64,000 bases of DNA, taken from contig CM037474.1 in NCBI GenBank assembly GCA_021014325.1, positions 6,055,130 through 6,119,129 of the forward strand. The letters run 5' to 3'. Shown here in pieces: positions 54,010 through 64,000 of this stretch; position 1 is the first letter of the stretch; every line of letters begins with the position of its first letter. The notes under the pieces are model-generated. The model was not told the DNA's origin, searched no databases, and worked only from the letters and a program-made list of their open reading frames with translations. Source of the DNA: Plazaster borealis. Lineage: Eukaryota; Echinodermata; Asteroidea; Forcipulatida; Labidiasteridae. The translations under genes were made by a program, and so were the position numbers.

Positions 54010-54364
54010 TTAAGAAAACTAAAATAATGAGTATTTAAAATGTCTTCGTGGAGTATTGTGTCTTCCTTCTTTGTTTCTTCTTCCATAATTGCTTGTATTG
54101 GTATATTGGTCGACTGTGATAACAGTCTGTGAAAGATTGAAAGCACTTTTGCTTCATAACAATGTTAAAGTAAAATGGGTATCCTATAAGGTTCATTAAA
54201 ACAATGCACGCGGCACTTCTCACGGTCTATTGTCGTTAATCATGTTTATTTACGAACTGCAGTTTTCCCTTTTAAATGTTGAACTTCGTTTGGAAAGCAT
54301 AAATATAAAAAAACAAAAAACAAAAACCAACCTTGCATTTATGTTGACTTTCGGAAGCTACACT

Positions 54365-54593
54365 CTAAAGACTGCCGGGTCAGAACTGACCCGGCTTCCG
54401 GGTACCAGGGGGGGGGGGCTCAACCCATTTTCGGGTCAGGCTGACCCGCAAAGTGGTTAAAAAGTAAAGTTATTGCGCCATTTTGACCCATTTCTGGGTA
54501 ATTTTGACACAGATTCCGAGTCATACTGACCCAGAAATGGGTCAGGCCCCACGGGACCCGGATCCGGATCAGTTCTGACCCTGAAGTTTTTAG
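54365..54593. mobile_element. MITE built of TGACCC/GGGTCA palindromes
   Basis: The ends CTAAAGACTGCCGGGTCAGA and CTGACCCTGAAGTTTTTAG are inverted. The core repeats GGGTCAG/CTGACCC several times, giving strong internal folding. Confidence 0.7.
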
Positions 54594-54599
54594 AATGAT

Positions 54600-55320
54600 C
54601 GTTAAACCTTTTTGAAATTAGGTTGGTGCCACTGTCGAACAACTTCAGTTAAAAAAGAACTTGTGTTACAGTTGAGATAGATTAAGTTTTTAATTCTTGT
54701 AATTTTTGTCCCAAAGTCGGAATTGGCAAAAGACCTATGGCTAACAAGCTTCAAATGAAATCCAAGCCCATTGATAAATAAAGAAGATTTCTATCCGGGC
54801 AGATGCATCGAAGATGAATTAACGCTTGACACAGTTTTCAATTATCGAAAGTGGTTTTGGCTTTAGAGTACAACAAAAATCTCTCCTTTTGTTTGCCTGT
54901 TTTTGTACGATTTACCCCGAGACAAGTCTCAAACTGAAACTGGTTAACTGTCTCCAGCGCCGGAAACTTGAATTCTTAGTGAACGCGTCAGGTCTTTTCC
55001 AATTAAAACCATTCGTAGGAATAAAGGAGCAAGGAGACTGAAAGGTATCGACTTAAATTTCAAAGCTACGTGAACGATAATTAAAAAAAACATCCATGCT
55101 TCTGATATATTTTCAATTTATAAATTAATTAACAACCGATCTTTATGGAATTATTCTTATAACTCACTTTGCGGACGATCTGCTTAAAGGTATTATTTAT
55201 GGTTTATTTATTTGAAAAACATTCGGAAATTTGCTGTCCGAAGACCTGAATTGCATTTTAATTCACAATTTTAAAAACATTAGAAGTACACGAAAAAGGG
55301 GAAGGTAAAGATTTAAATAA
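54600..55320. other. Unique AT-rich sequence, no gene seen
   Basis: No exon with splice sites and no repeat pair was recognised. Confidence 0.4.
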
Positions 55321-55327
55321 AATTTAA

Positions 55328-55700
55328 TACAGGGTTAGTAAGGATACAACAAATTATTGTTTAATTTCAATCTGAAAGCTAGTGATTATGAAGTTCATAC
55401 TAAAACCACATTTTTTTCTGTGAAATAATTCCCTCTAAAAAGAAGTTGTATTTGAAAAAAAATGTATCTGAAAACTTAAAAAAAGCAACAGCTGATTTCG
55501 GTTGTTATAACCAAAATTAAGGACAATGTGTTATATCATGCTGAAAATTGTGCATGTTTTTTTCACTATTTTCTCTTCACTCGCACAACGGATTAGGCCC
55601 AAATTTTCACAGGTTTTGTTATTTCATGATGGTTGATCACACAAAACATGATCACTGTCTGCGACTAATTTATCAGCTATGCCAATTCTGTATAATACCT
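55328..55700. mobile_element. TTAA-type MITE, family D, diverged
   Basis: ACAGGGTTAGTAAGGATACA to GCCAATTCTGTATAATACCT; the core contains CAACAGCTGATTTCGGTTG as in the copy at 9395. Confidence 0.7.
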
Positions 55701-56149
55701 TACGTCACTGATTACGTATCAATAGTGATGACCAACATTTATTGCGATTTTTATCACCATTGAACTCTTTCAATTGTAATGACGTGCATATACTGCGTTA
55801 TTTATAGATCTGTGACCCAGTGTGTAGAAGAGAATAATGCCATCTGCCATTCAATAATCTTTTAGAGATAACAATTACAAAGGGAATATTTTAGATAATA
55901 TAAAAAATAGTACCGCATTTATTATGAACGACGTCTCGAACTACGGTATCCCTTACGGGCCATTCAATATTCACAGTGAAGGGGGATAAAATGACACGGC
56001 AGTAGTCCGAGGAGATGGTCTGTTTTAAGGGTATTGATTCCAAGAGATACCTCCCGGTAAAGGGTTTTCAGTCTTTTCAATTACTCAATCGTACAGAGGC
56101 ATTTTTCTTTCAAGTCCCTCCACACGGGGATGGCGAAGTGGGGCCTTAA

Positions 56150-56736
56150 AGGCACTGGATACGTTTGGTAATTGTCAAAGACCAGTATTCGCACTTGGTG
56201 TATCCCAACATATGCATAAAATAACAAGCCTGTGAAAATTTGGGCTTAATTGCAGGCGCGGATCCGGGGGGCGTGGGGGCGCACGCCCCCCCCTTTTCAT
56301 ATATTAAAAAAAAAAGGGAAAAAAGAAAAAAAGAGGGAGAGAGAAGGGGAGGGAGAAATGGGGAAGCTTTGTGTTACGCAGGCGCAACAAACTTCATTTA
56401 TCATTTTGCTGCTTGGTATATTTTCACGCCCCCCCCCCGTTTGGAAAATCCTGGATCCGCCCCTGAATTGGTCATCGAAGTTGCAAGAAAATGATGAAAG
56501 AAAAAACACCCTTGTTGTACAAATTTGTGTGCTTTCAGATAGGAACAAAAGGCTTCAGGCCTGAAGTCTTTTTATTATTTTAGTGAGAAATTGCCTCTTT
56601 CTCAAAAACTACGTTACTTCAGAGAGAGTCTTTTCTCACAATGTTTTATACTATCAACAGCTCTCTGTTGCTCGTTACCAAGTAAGTTTTTATACTAATA
56701 TATATTTTGAGTAATTACCAAACGTGTACAGTGCCT
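56150..56736 (-). mobile_element. TTAA-type MITE, family A, carrying a nested element
   Basis: AGGCACTGGATACGTTTGGT to AACGTGTACAGTGCCT with TTAA on both sides, minus orientation. It is interrupted at 56253-56465; removal of the insert and one AATTG restores the family consensus around CCAATT. Confidence 0.9.
56253..56465 (-). mobile_element. 213-bp MITE with CAGGSGCGGATCC ends, nested
   Basis: CAGGCGCGGATCCGGGG to CTGGATCCGCCCCTG, flanked by AATTG at 56248-56252 and 56466-56470. It matches 29725-29924 in the opposite orientation. Confidence 0.92.
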
Positions 56737-57178
56737 TTAAAATGAAGTTTGACTTCAGACATTGCTGGCAAACTGATGCAGGCTTTACTTTTTTTGAACC
56801 AAGATGCAGAACAGTGTTGGATATCTTTGCAAAGCTGCGATTGTGTAATAACAATCAGCAGCAAATGAAACGCTTGTCCGAATATAAAATTTGAACCCAT
56901 CATCCAATGTGCAGTATGGGTGCGTGCCTTTACTCTGTAGACCTTTATCATGGTACGGCCATCTTGATTTTTCTCCCATTCAAACCAATGTAACCAAACC
57001 GAGGCTGATGGAAGGAGAAATAGTCTGGTTCCTTTTTGTACAATGAATATTATTATTCATTGCTGTTTTTGGATACAGGGAACACGACCCAGATGGTGGC
57101 ATCATGATAAAAGTCTGTGCATAATGTAATACAGTCGGTTCTCCATCGACCGATTTATACGATGCACGTATTTAAAGG

Positions 57179-58054
57179 GAAGGTATACGTTTGGTAATCA
57201 CCCTTAAAAAATGGCAATAAAATCTTCGATAAAGCATTTTGAGAATCATTTCACTTCTTGTCACTCGTTTTCTTGGGTGGGTTAATGGGAATACGTTACA
57301 AGTCTGTTTGACTTGTTGTGTTTCATTCACAACTTGTATATACAAATTGTAATATTTACTTGATATAACGTTCGCGTTGTTGTTTGCAAGTATAGACATT
57401 AAGTATTAGCGGTAGAGACTTAATTTATTGAATTTTTCTACTCGGAGACAATTATTGTTCACTTTATTGCAAGTGTGTGTAAATAAATGATGAAGTTGTT
57501 TCATCTATGAATAAAGTAATGTGGTTATGGAAAAAGATATCAGTTTTTAATCGGCTGCACCCATTGTATTATTCATCCAAATGAATTGTATTGTGCACAG
57601 ACATGATCATACAAAGCACACAACACCGAACGTTTTTGACGAAAATAAATGGCAGTTTACAGGGAAGGTGTATGGTAATCACTCTTGAAATTAGAGGCAA
57701 TAAAAACTTACTTGGTCAGAAGTACAGCAGCTTTCGATAGTAATAAAGCATTTTGAGAATCATTTCACTTCGGAGTAATATGGTTATGGACAAAGAATAC
57801 CCCAAAATTTGAATCTGAGAAACGTTACTGTCAGATACGTTTCTCAGATTGTGTACTCCAATTACGGAATTTTTTCTTCCTGCGTGGACATAACCGCTCC
57901 TGATTTTCGGTGATATCTCAAAAACGCTACGTAATGCACCTTTTGAAATGAAATTTTCACAGGTTAGTTTTATTGTATATATCTATACATTTATATAGGC
58001 CTAGGAGTAAAATAATCGAACGGTTCCAAAAAACCAAAGATATACGTTCCTTTT
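57179..58054. mobile_element. Family C MITE region, probably two overlapping copies
   Basis: It opens AGGGAAGGTATACGTTTGGT. A second internal start AGGGAAGGTGTATGGTAATC lies at about 57661, and the region closes AACCAAAGATATACGTTCC. The core includes GAGAAACGTTACTGTCAGATACGTTTCTC-like inverted phrases and CCTGCGTGGACATAACCGC. Confidence 0.6.
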
Positions 58055-58682
58055 AAGTCAATGCTATGAATTGTAAAACACCCCCAAAGCAAATATATTA
58101 TAATGTTCATGGGCAAATTAATAATTTATCATGCTTGGCATTCACCCAAATAACCTATACTCTCAGATAAACACAGAATGAAATGGATTGGTTTGATATT
58201 CATGAAGTGTCTATGTCTATATATACCCACAGACACACACACATGAATCTCAATTTATACATCATATCTATTTCTTTCCGGTGTTTGTGTTCGCAATGCC
58301 GTGAGTCCCCTCGGTCTTCTTGCATAGATAGAACCCTGGGGATCGCTAAAGCATTCCAAGCAGAGAGGGGTCCGTATAGTTCATTTTTATTCTCGCCACT
58401 GCGCGCGGGAAAGTAGCTGATGAAACTGCAGATTATATCCGTTGGGGCATGAGGGTTTTGCCACAGTTTTAATGGTATCGATCGACGACGCAGTCAAATT
58501 GCTACACGCATTATACATGTACATAAGTGAGCATTATTATGTATACACTGACGTGTAAATGATGCAGAATATTGCTGGCTTAGAGCCATATCGATGGTGC
58601 CACAACCTTGCACTCTCACTTTAAAGCTTATCATAATTATACGGCCGCTTCATCCAGCCGAATTTTGAGGCTACATTAAAGG

Positions 58683-59165
58683 GGTTGTATATACGTTTGG
58701 TAATTGGAACCCACTGTTTGTTCCAATCCTTTACAGTTGCTGGTATGATTAAACTAACCTGTGAAAGTTTCATTTCAAAATGTTACTGCAGTAACGCTTC
58801 TCAGATAAAAAGTGATATCTTTTTCCATAACCGCAGTACTTCTGAGTGAAAAGTTTCTCAAAATGCATTATACTATCCAAAGCTGCTGCAGTTCTTACCA
58901 AGTAATTTGTTATTGCCATTAATTTTCAGAGTCATAACGCATTCAGATCGCTTATGTTAATTACAGGCCCCTTCATCCAGCTGAAGTGTTTAAGGCTGCT
59001 TTATAATGCGATACTAATGTGATATCCTTTTCTATAACCGCAGTACTTCTGAGTGAAAAGTTTCTCAAAATGCATTATACTATTCAAAGCTGCTGTAGTT
59101 CTTACCAAGTAATTTGTTATTGCCATTAATTTTCAGAGTCATTACCAAAAGGTATACACACCCTT
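58683..59165. mobile_element. Family C MITE with internal duplication
   Basis: It begins GGTTGTATATACGTTTGGTA and ends ACCAAAAGGTATACACACCC. The phrase CCGCAGTACTTCTGAGTGAA occurs twice, at about 58832 and 59038, with about 100 bp of surrounding sequence, giving a partial internal duplication. Confidence 0.65.
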
Positions 59166-59454
59166 TAAAGCTTATCATAATTACAGGCCGCCTCATCCAG
59201 CTGAATGTTTTAAGGCTGCATTAACGCGCATGACAAAACCACGGGCTGTCATCAGAGAAAATAGTCTGGTTTCTTACGTTGAGAAGTTTATTGTGTGTAC
59301 TGTCTGTCGGCGCGACTCTTTCCACACTGTATTGATTTATTCATATGGCATATAGGATACATATCAGCTGTGATGCTAGGTCCTGTTAAAAATAGATAAA
59401 GTTTTCTCATAATTTATTGAATCAATTTTCTGTATCAATTTGACACCTTGGAAA

Positions 59455-59955
59455 TCTAGATAGAATGGAAATCTAGTTTAGACGGCACGGAAAATTATAG
59501 ATAACATGGAAATTAGATAGCACGAAATCTAGAAAGCAAGGAAATCTAGATAGATGGTAATCTAGATAGCGTTGAAATCTAGATAACCTATCATGGAAAT
59601 CTAGTTGGCATGGAAATCTAGATAGCATGGAAATATAGCATGGAAATCTAGATAGCATGGAAATCTAGATAGCGTTGAAATCTAGATAGCATGGAAATCT
59701 AGACAGCATGGAAATCCAGATGGAAGTCTAGATGGTATGGAAATCTAGATAGCACGGAAATCTGAATATGGAAATCTAAATAGCATGAAAATCTAGATAG
59801 CACGGAAATCTATAGAGAGCATGGAAATCTAGAAAACATGGAAATCTAGAGAGCATGGAAATCTAGATAGCACGGAAATCTATAAAACATGGAAATCTAT
59901 CGAGAGCATGGAAATTTAGAGTATGGAAATCTAGATAGCATGGAAATCTATAGGA
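59455..59955. repeat. 17-bp minisatellite, ATGGAAATCTAGATAGC unit
   Basis: About 28 diverged copies of ATGGAAATCTAGATAGC with frequent one- and two-base indels. Each unit contains the near-palindrome TCTAGA. Confidence 0.92.
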
Positions 59956-59959
59956 TCTT

Positions 59960-60500
59960 CATGTACATTGTTGAGGTGTCTCGTTAAGGGAGTGTGAAGA
60001 TCAAGGTTTTGCACAATCGCTATCGGCCTGGAAATAACAGAAAAGGCTTCCATTTGCGTCAATCGGCCATTATGGAAAGCCTTGGATTTTACAAATTGCC
60101 TTATGGCAACACATCTTAAATAATATAAGGAAGGGAGCTATGGTCTACACAAATACTTCCCCGAGTCTATGATGTCAAACTTTGGTATTAATTTGAAGGA
60201 ACAAAAATCAAATTCGATCGCTACATTTTCACCCATCGGGAAAAAAACCCCCACATTATCATATCTGGGCAAATGAGACGCTATTTTTGCCATAATGAAA
60301 CCAAATGTGGCGGTCAGATTCGGCATCTTTTCCTGTTGTTTTAAGGGATTCAAATCCGTTCAAAATAATGTATGGAATGTTTTTCAACTGGGCACCAGGT
60401 AATTCAAATGAACATTACTTTACGACACATACCGGTACGATTGCAAACAAAACAATGATTCAAACAAAGTTTGCACACAGTGGTGATTGTTTAAGTGAGG
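59960..60500. other. Unique sequence, no gene seen
   Basis: Open frames of 71-91 codons exist on both strands, but none has recognisable motifs or splice sites. Confidence 0.35.
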
Positions 60501-60529
60501 GTGTAACTCGTGGAATTACACAAACGAGG

Positions 60530-61670
60530 GAAGGTTCCACTAGTTACTGGCCAAAACGTTTGATTGGCAGGGGATGTTAACCTAGCACAGGCTATCAGCA
60601 AGACATCTGGAAGCCTGCTATATAACGAAAAGATGGCTCAACTTATCAGAGGGTTCAGATCTGGGTAGGTTTGTATACCGTAATGAACATGCTTTGTGTT
60701 GCATTCCAAGCTCCTTTTGTTATAGTGTTTAAACACAATGTGCTGGCTCTGTTCTGGCCTGCAATGAATGTAGATTGTTGTGCCAGATGGGGGTACAATG
60801 TAGTCAGTTATTTTGGTTATTCATCATTCCCTTGCCAGCCACCCTTGGCCTACAAGGAATGTGTTCACATTGTTTGTATCATTATTTCCCCTCAATTTAG
60901 ATTTAATGATTACTAGTGCATTTAAACTAACAAAGAGTTTCCTATTGGGTATAAAACCAAGGCACCAAATCTAGGTGTGGCATTCTAAAACTGTGGCTTG
61001 GGACATCAGGGTGGTCGGACGGCGGCTCTATACTTTCTATGTATAAACTGAAGGCTCTCAGTACAAAAGTACTAGCACAGATAGTGGTCAGTATACATGT
61101 ATTTATTTTTGTATAATTTATTATCTGCACGTCGTCCGGCCTGGTTCATAATGTTAAGGTAATGTTGTATTTATTTATTTATTAGTTAAGTGAGGAGTGT
61201 CCTTAAATTTCCCCAACTCAGCCAGTTGCTTCGTTTTGCTTTATTATTAATTGACTTTATAATCTGTATTTTGTTCATGTCCCCTTTGGGGAGAAATACA
61301 AGATGAGCGAGTACCTGCATTTCTGTTTCCATTTTTGAGTTATTATTTGTCTCTGAGTTTAGCAAGTAGTTCCCCTCCCCCCTTTCTGGCGGATGCAGGG
61401 TTGATCCGTTACAATAGTGCTGTACACTTTTGTGCACGAAAGATATGAGTGAAAACATTTCCAGACCCTCAAAAAACCCTACACAACTCTGGGACCTGAC
61501 CCACCCCCCCCCCCCTAGATATGTGAAATTGTCCAGTCAATGATATCAATGACTTCGACTCCCCCAGGGCCTTGCACTTTGGAGAAAACAGTGAAATAAA
61601 CAACTTGTGCCATGACTTAGTGTTATACCAGCCCTCATCTTAAGGGTTTAAAGGCTCAAAGCTATAAGAA
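60530..61670. mobile_element. Dispersed repeat 'A/C' with element B inserted
   Basis: The outer parts (60530-60676 and 61415-61670) are the reverse complement of 43405-43860. The inner part (60677-61414) is element B, the reverse complement of 36322-37407 without its nested 343-bp element. Confidence 0.8.
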
Positions 61671-61679
61671 TTGGAAAAC

Positions 61680-62480
61680 AACTCCCTTCAAATGAATATT
61701 GATACAATCTCAAAGATGTTGTTTACGCCGCTGATTTCAATGGGGATAAAACGAGGGGGGTTTTGACGTGCGTTTCAGTATTTGACTAATCAAGTTTAGA
61801 AAGCACACTCAGCGAATGTTGGGAGAAGTCGTACCGATCACCTAAAGTGGCATACCCTCTATGTGTGAATTAGGTGCATTTATGTTTCTTCATTTTATAT
61901 CATTCTGATAAAATGCAACCAGTGGAATCCTCGTTAAGTGGCAAGAGCACTCATGCCCTAAGGCATGGAGAAACCTTTTGACGATAAAGCGATAAAGGAA
62001 TGTGCTAATAATATACAGAAGAGGGAGGAAGTCCCGATGTATAGGCAAGGGGTCTTATTGAAGACAGTCAGATTTTAAGACATTCCAAACCGGGTCCGAA
62101 AGAGTACCATTCGCCAACCTGATCCCTGCATCTAAATATCGAAATCGATTTCTGTGAAGTTGTTAGTAAAAATAAAGAAAGAAAGGACTCGTTTTCGCAC
62201 AGATCCGCAATTGATGATTCATCAACCGCATGCTCGCAGCCAAAAGCCCCAATTAATTCAAAGATGCAGAAAATAGCAACACGAAGTACACTCGTTCGTC
62301 ATCATTGCTCCAAGTCCCAAATCGTGAAAGGAATTTTCAAAATGACACTGACTTTCATCATTATTCTGGTTGGTTCGCGTTTTTTGAGCCCAGAGGTGCT
62401 ACGTCGGACTTGGAATTCTAAGCTGATAATTTAAGAGAAAAGCGTTCATGGGATCCACCTGCTCTTCATGTTTCTGGAAA
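61680..62480. other. Unique intergenic sequence
   Basis: No exon is supported. A 30-codon plus-strand frame at about 62341-62433 begins with a hydrophobic run (MTLTFIIILVG) but has nothing else to recommend it. Confidence 0.35.
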
Positions 62481-62504
62481 AAAACAGGTGGTTTGTCTGA
62501 TATG

Positions 62505-62545
62505 TCAGGCTATAAAAGTCTGACTGACGGAAACGCAGTCTAGCT
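62505..62545 (+). promoter_or_regulatory. TATA-box-like core promoter candidate
   Basis: GGCTATAAAAGTC has a canonical TATAAAAG at 62511-62518, and an initiator-like GCAGTCT follows at about 62535-62541. The sequence is unique in the window. No open frame follows closely, so the transcript, if any, is unknown. Confidence 0.25.
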
Positions 62546-62940
62546 CGTTTCATCTTCCCAATTAGAAGGTTTTTGCATCAAATAAACTGTGGTTGTCAAA
62601 GGCAGCCAAGCTGAAAGCCTCCGTATACGAGTTAACGTTTTTGGTTATTAAAACTAGGGAACAATACACTAAACATACGGAACTGTTTCTTCATTATCCA
62701 AAAGTACTAAGCAACCCAAAAAGTGTTGTACTATTTTTTTTAAAACCAACGTTTAAAAAGCTACAATAACAAAATTCAAACAAACAAACAAAACTCTTTT
62801 GAACCTTTTCCCCTAAAACTCATCCCTTTAAAACTATCCATTTACACGCAGACAACTATTTGTTTTTACACTTACGTCAGTTTTTCCTATAATTTTTTAT
62901 TATTGGCATAACAAAAGCGCTGGAAAAGGGGCTCGTTTAA

Positions 62941-63308
62941 AGGTATCGTTCACGTTTGGTAATTACTCAAAATATATATTAGCATAAAAACTGACTTGGT
63001 AACGAGCAACGGAGAGCTGTTGATAGTATAAAACGTTGTGAGTAACGACTCCCTCTGAAGTAACGTAGTTTTTGAGAAAGAGGTAATTTCTCACTAAAAT
63101 AATAAAAACTTCTTGCAAGAGGTTTTTATTATTCTATCTGAAAGCACACAAATTTGTACAACAAGGGTGTATTTTCTTTCATCATTTTCTTGCAACTTCG
63201 ATGACCAATTGAGCCCAAATTTTCACAGGCTTGTTATTTTATGCATATGTTGGGATACACCAAATGAGAGCACTGGTCTTTGACAATTACCAAACGTGTA
63301 CGATGCCT
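62941..63308 (+). mobile_element. TTAA-type MITE, family A
   Basis: AGGTATCGTTCACGTTTGGT to AACGTGTACGATGCCT with TTAA on the left and TTGA on the right. Confidence 0.88.
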
Positions 63309-63821
63309 TTGAGAAAATGCAAACGGAAACAACAGTTTCAATTGACCAGAAGTACCTCCTAGGAAAATTGTGCACCCCCTTGTGCACCCCCTTGTGCCCC
63401 CTTTAAAATTTTACCCGAGTTTCGGCGCTGTTTTGAAGTCAACTGGAGTCGAACAAAATACACATTATATAAGTGACAATCTGGAAGCACTGATAACCGA
63501 ATTTACATCAAACATTAAACAGTTGCATGATGTTTCTTTTAACATAATTATTATACAATCCATATTTTAAAGATACTTCATAATTGTTTTAAGGCACATT
63601 TCTTGTAAGGATGTATGTGATGATTTGTTTACATCGAAGCTGAGCAAATCATAGTATACCTGAAGCAGAATGGCAGCTTGACCATGGCTCATCGAGTTCT
63701 GATAAAAATACAAGGCTGTACGGTTTCCATACAGCCATTAAATTAATATCACACCCTTGTTATAATATGTTGTATTCAAAATATCGATCAAACATCATCC
63801 TATACTCAGTCAACCTTAAAG
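63309..63821. other. Unique AT-rich sequence
   Basis: A triple GTGCACCCCCTT repeat occurs at 63369-63400. Nothing else is recognised. Confidence 0.4.
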
Positions 63822-63825
63822 GGGA

Positions 63826-64000
63826 AGTATACCTTTGGTTTTTGGGACCGTTCGATTGTTTTAATCCTATTTATACAAATGTAGATATACAATTATATAA
63901 AACTAAGCTGTGACAATTTCATTTCAAAAGGTTGTCGCGTTTTTGAGATATCACCGAAAATCCGGAGCGATTATGTCCACGCAGGAAGAACAATCCGTAA
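63826..64000. mobile_element. Family C MITE, cut by the window end
   Basis: It starts GGGGAAGTATACCTTTGG after TTAA and continues CCACGCAGGAAGAACAATCC, matching 9742-9930. Confidence 0.75.

Noticed and set aside
62341..62433. A 30-residue secreted peptide
   Set aside because: Only a short hydrophobic start, no cleavage or processing sites, and no supporting context.

Overview
This is a stretch of animal nuclear genome: long introns, GT-AG splice sites, no operons, about 37-38% GC by eye, and very dense short non-autonomous transposons. The protein modules (CUB, LDL-receptor class A, EGF) are metazoan. The repeat population (MITEs at TTAA sites, tRNA-derived SINEs, short elements ending in GGGCCCAATTTCAT-like inverted repeats) is the kind I associate with echinoderms, and I lean towards a sea star. 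That species guess rests on memory, not on a search.

The main gene runs on the minus strand from a signal-peptide exon at 26.9 kb to a stop codon at 7788. I could assemble twelve coding exons whose splice phases all fit and whose frame stays open, giving a predicted protein of 679 residues. In order it has a signal peptide, an unassigned cysteine-containing N-terminal segment, a CUB domain, a second CUB-like domain, one LDLa module, three EGF modules, one transmembrane helix and a cytoplasmic tail with two PPxY motifs and a C-terminal PDZ ligand. A possible 25-residue cassette exon lies between the last EGF exon and the membrane exon. A perfect splice donor and a CRE-containing unique region at 34.5-35.0 kb may mark its 5' end. 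The introns hold a 21-bp minisatellite of about 1 kb and a pair of roughly 400-bp inverted repeats that bracket the first CUB exon.

A second minus-strand gene is partly visible at 43.97-45.15 kb: two exons of a small cysteine-rich protein with two membrane segments and a basic tail. A possible relative lies at 43.16-43.38 kb. A directly repeated CCAAT/AP-1 block at 47.57 kb could be a promoter.

Most of the rest is repeats. There are at least nine copies of one TTAA-flanked MITE family and several copies each of three related families. Other items are three tRNA-headed SINEs, a second SINE family, a non-LTR reverse-transcriptase remnant, a solo LTR, several nested insertions whose empty sites are present in this same window, a hairpin with 180-bp arms, and minisatellites at 0.4-1.9, 6.0, 19.5, 42.4, 52.2 and 59.5 kb. 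I saw no convincing plus-strand protein gene, no standard functional tRNA or rRNA gene, and nothing prokaryotic or viral.
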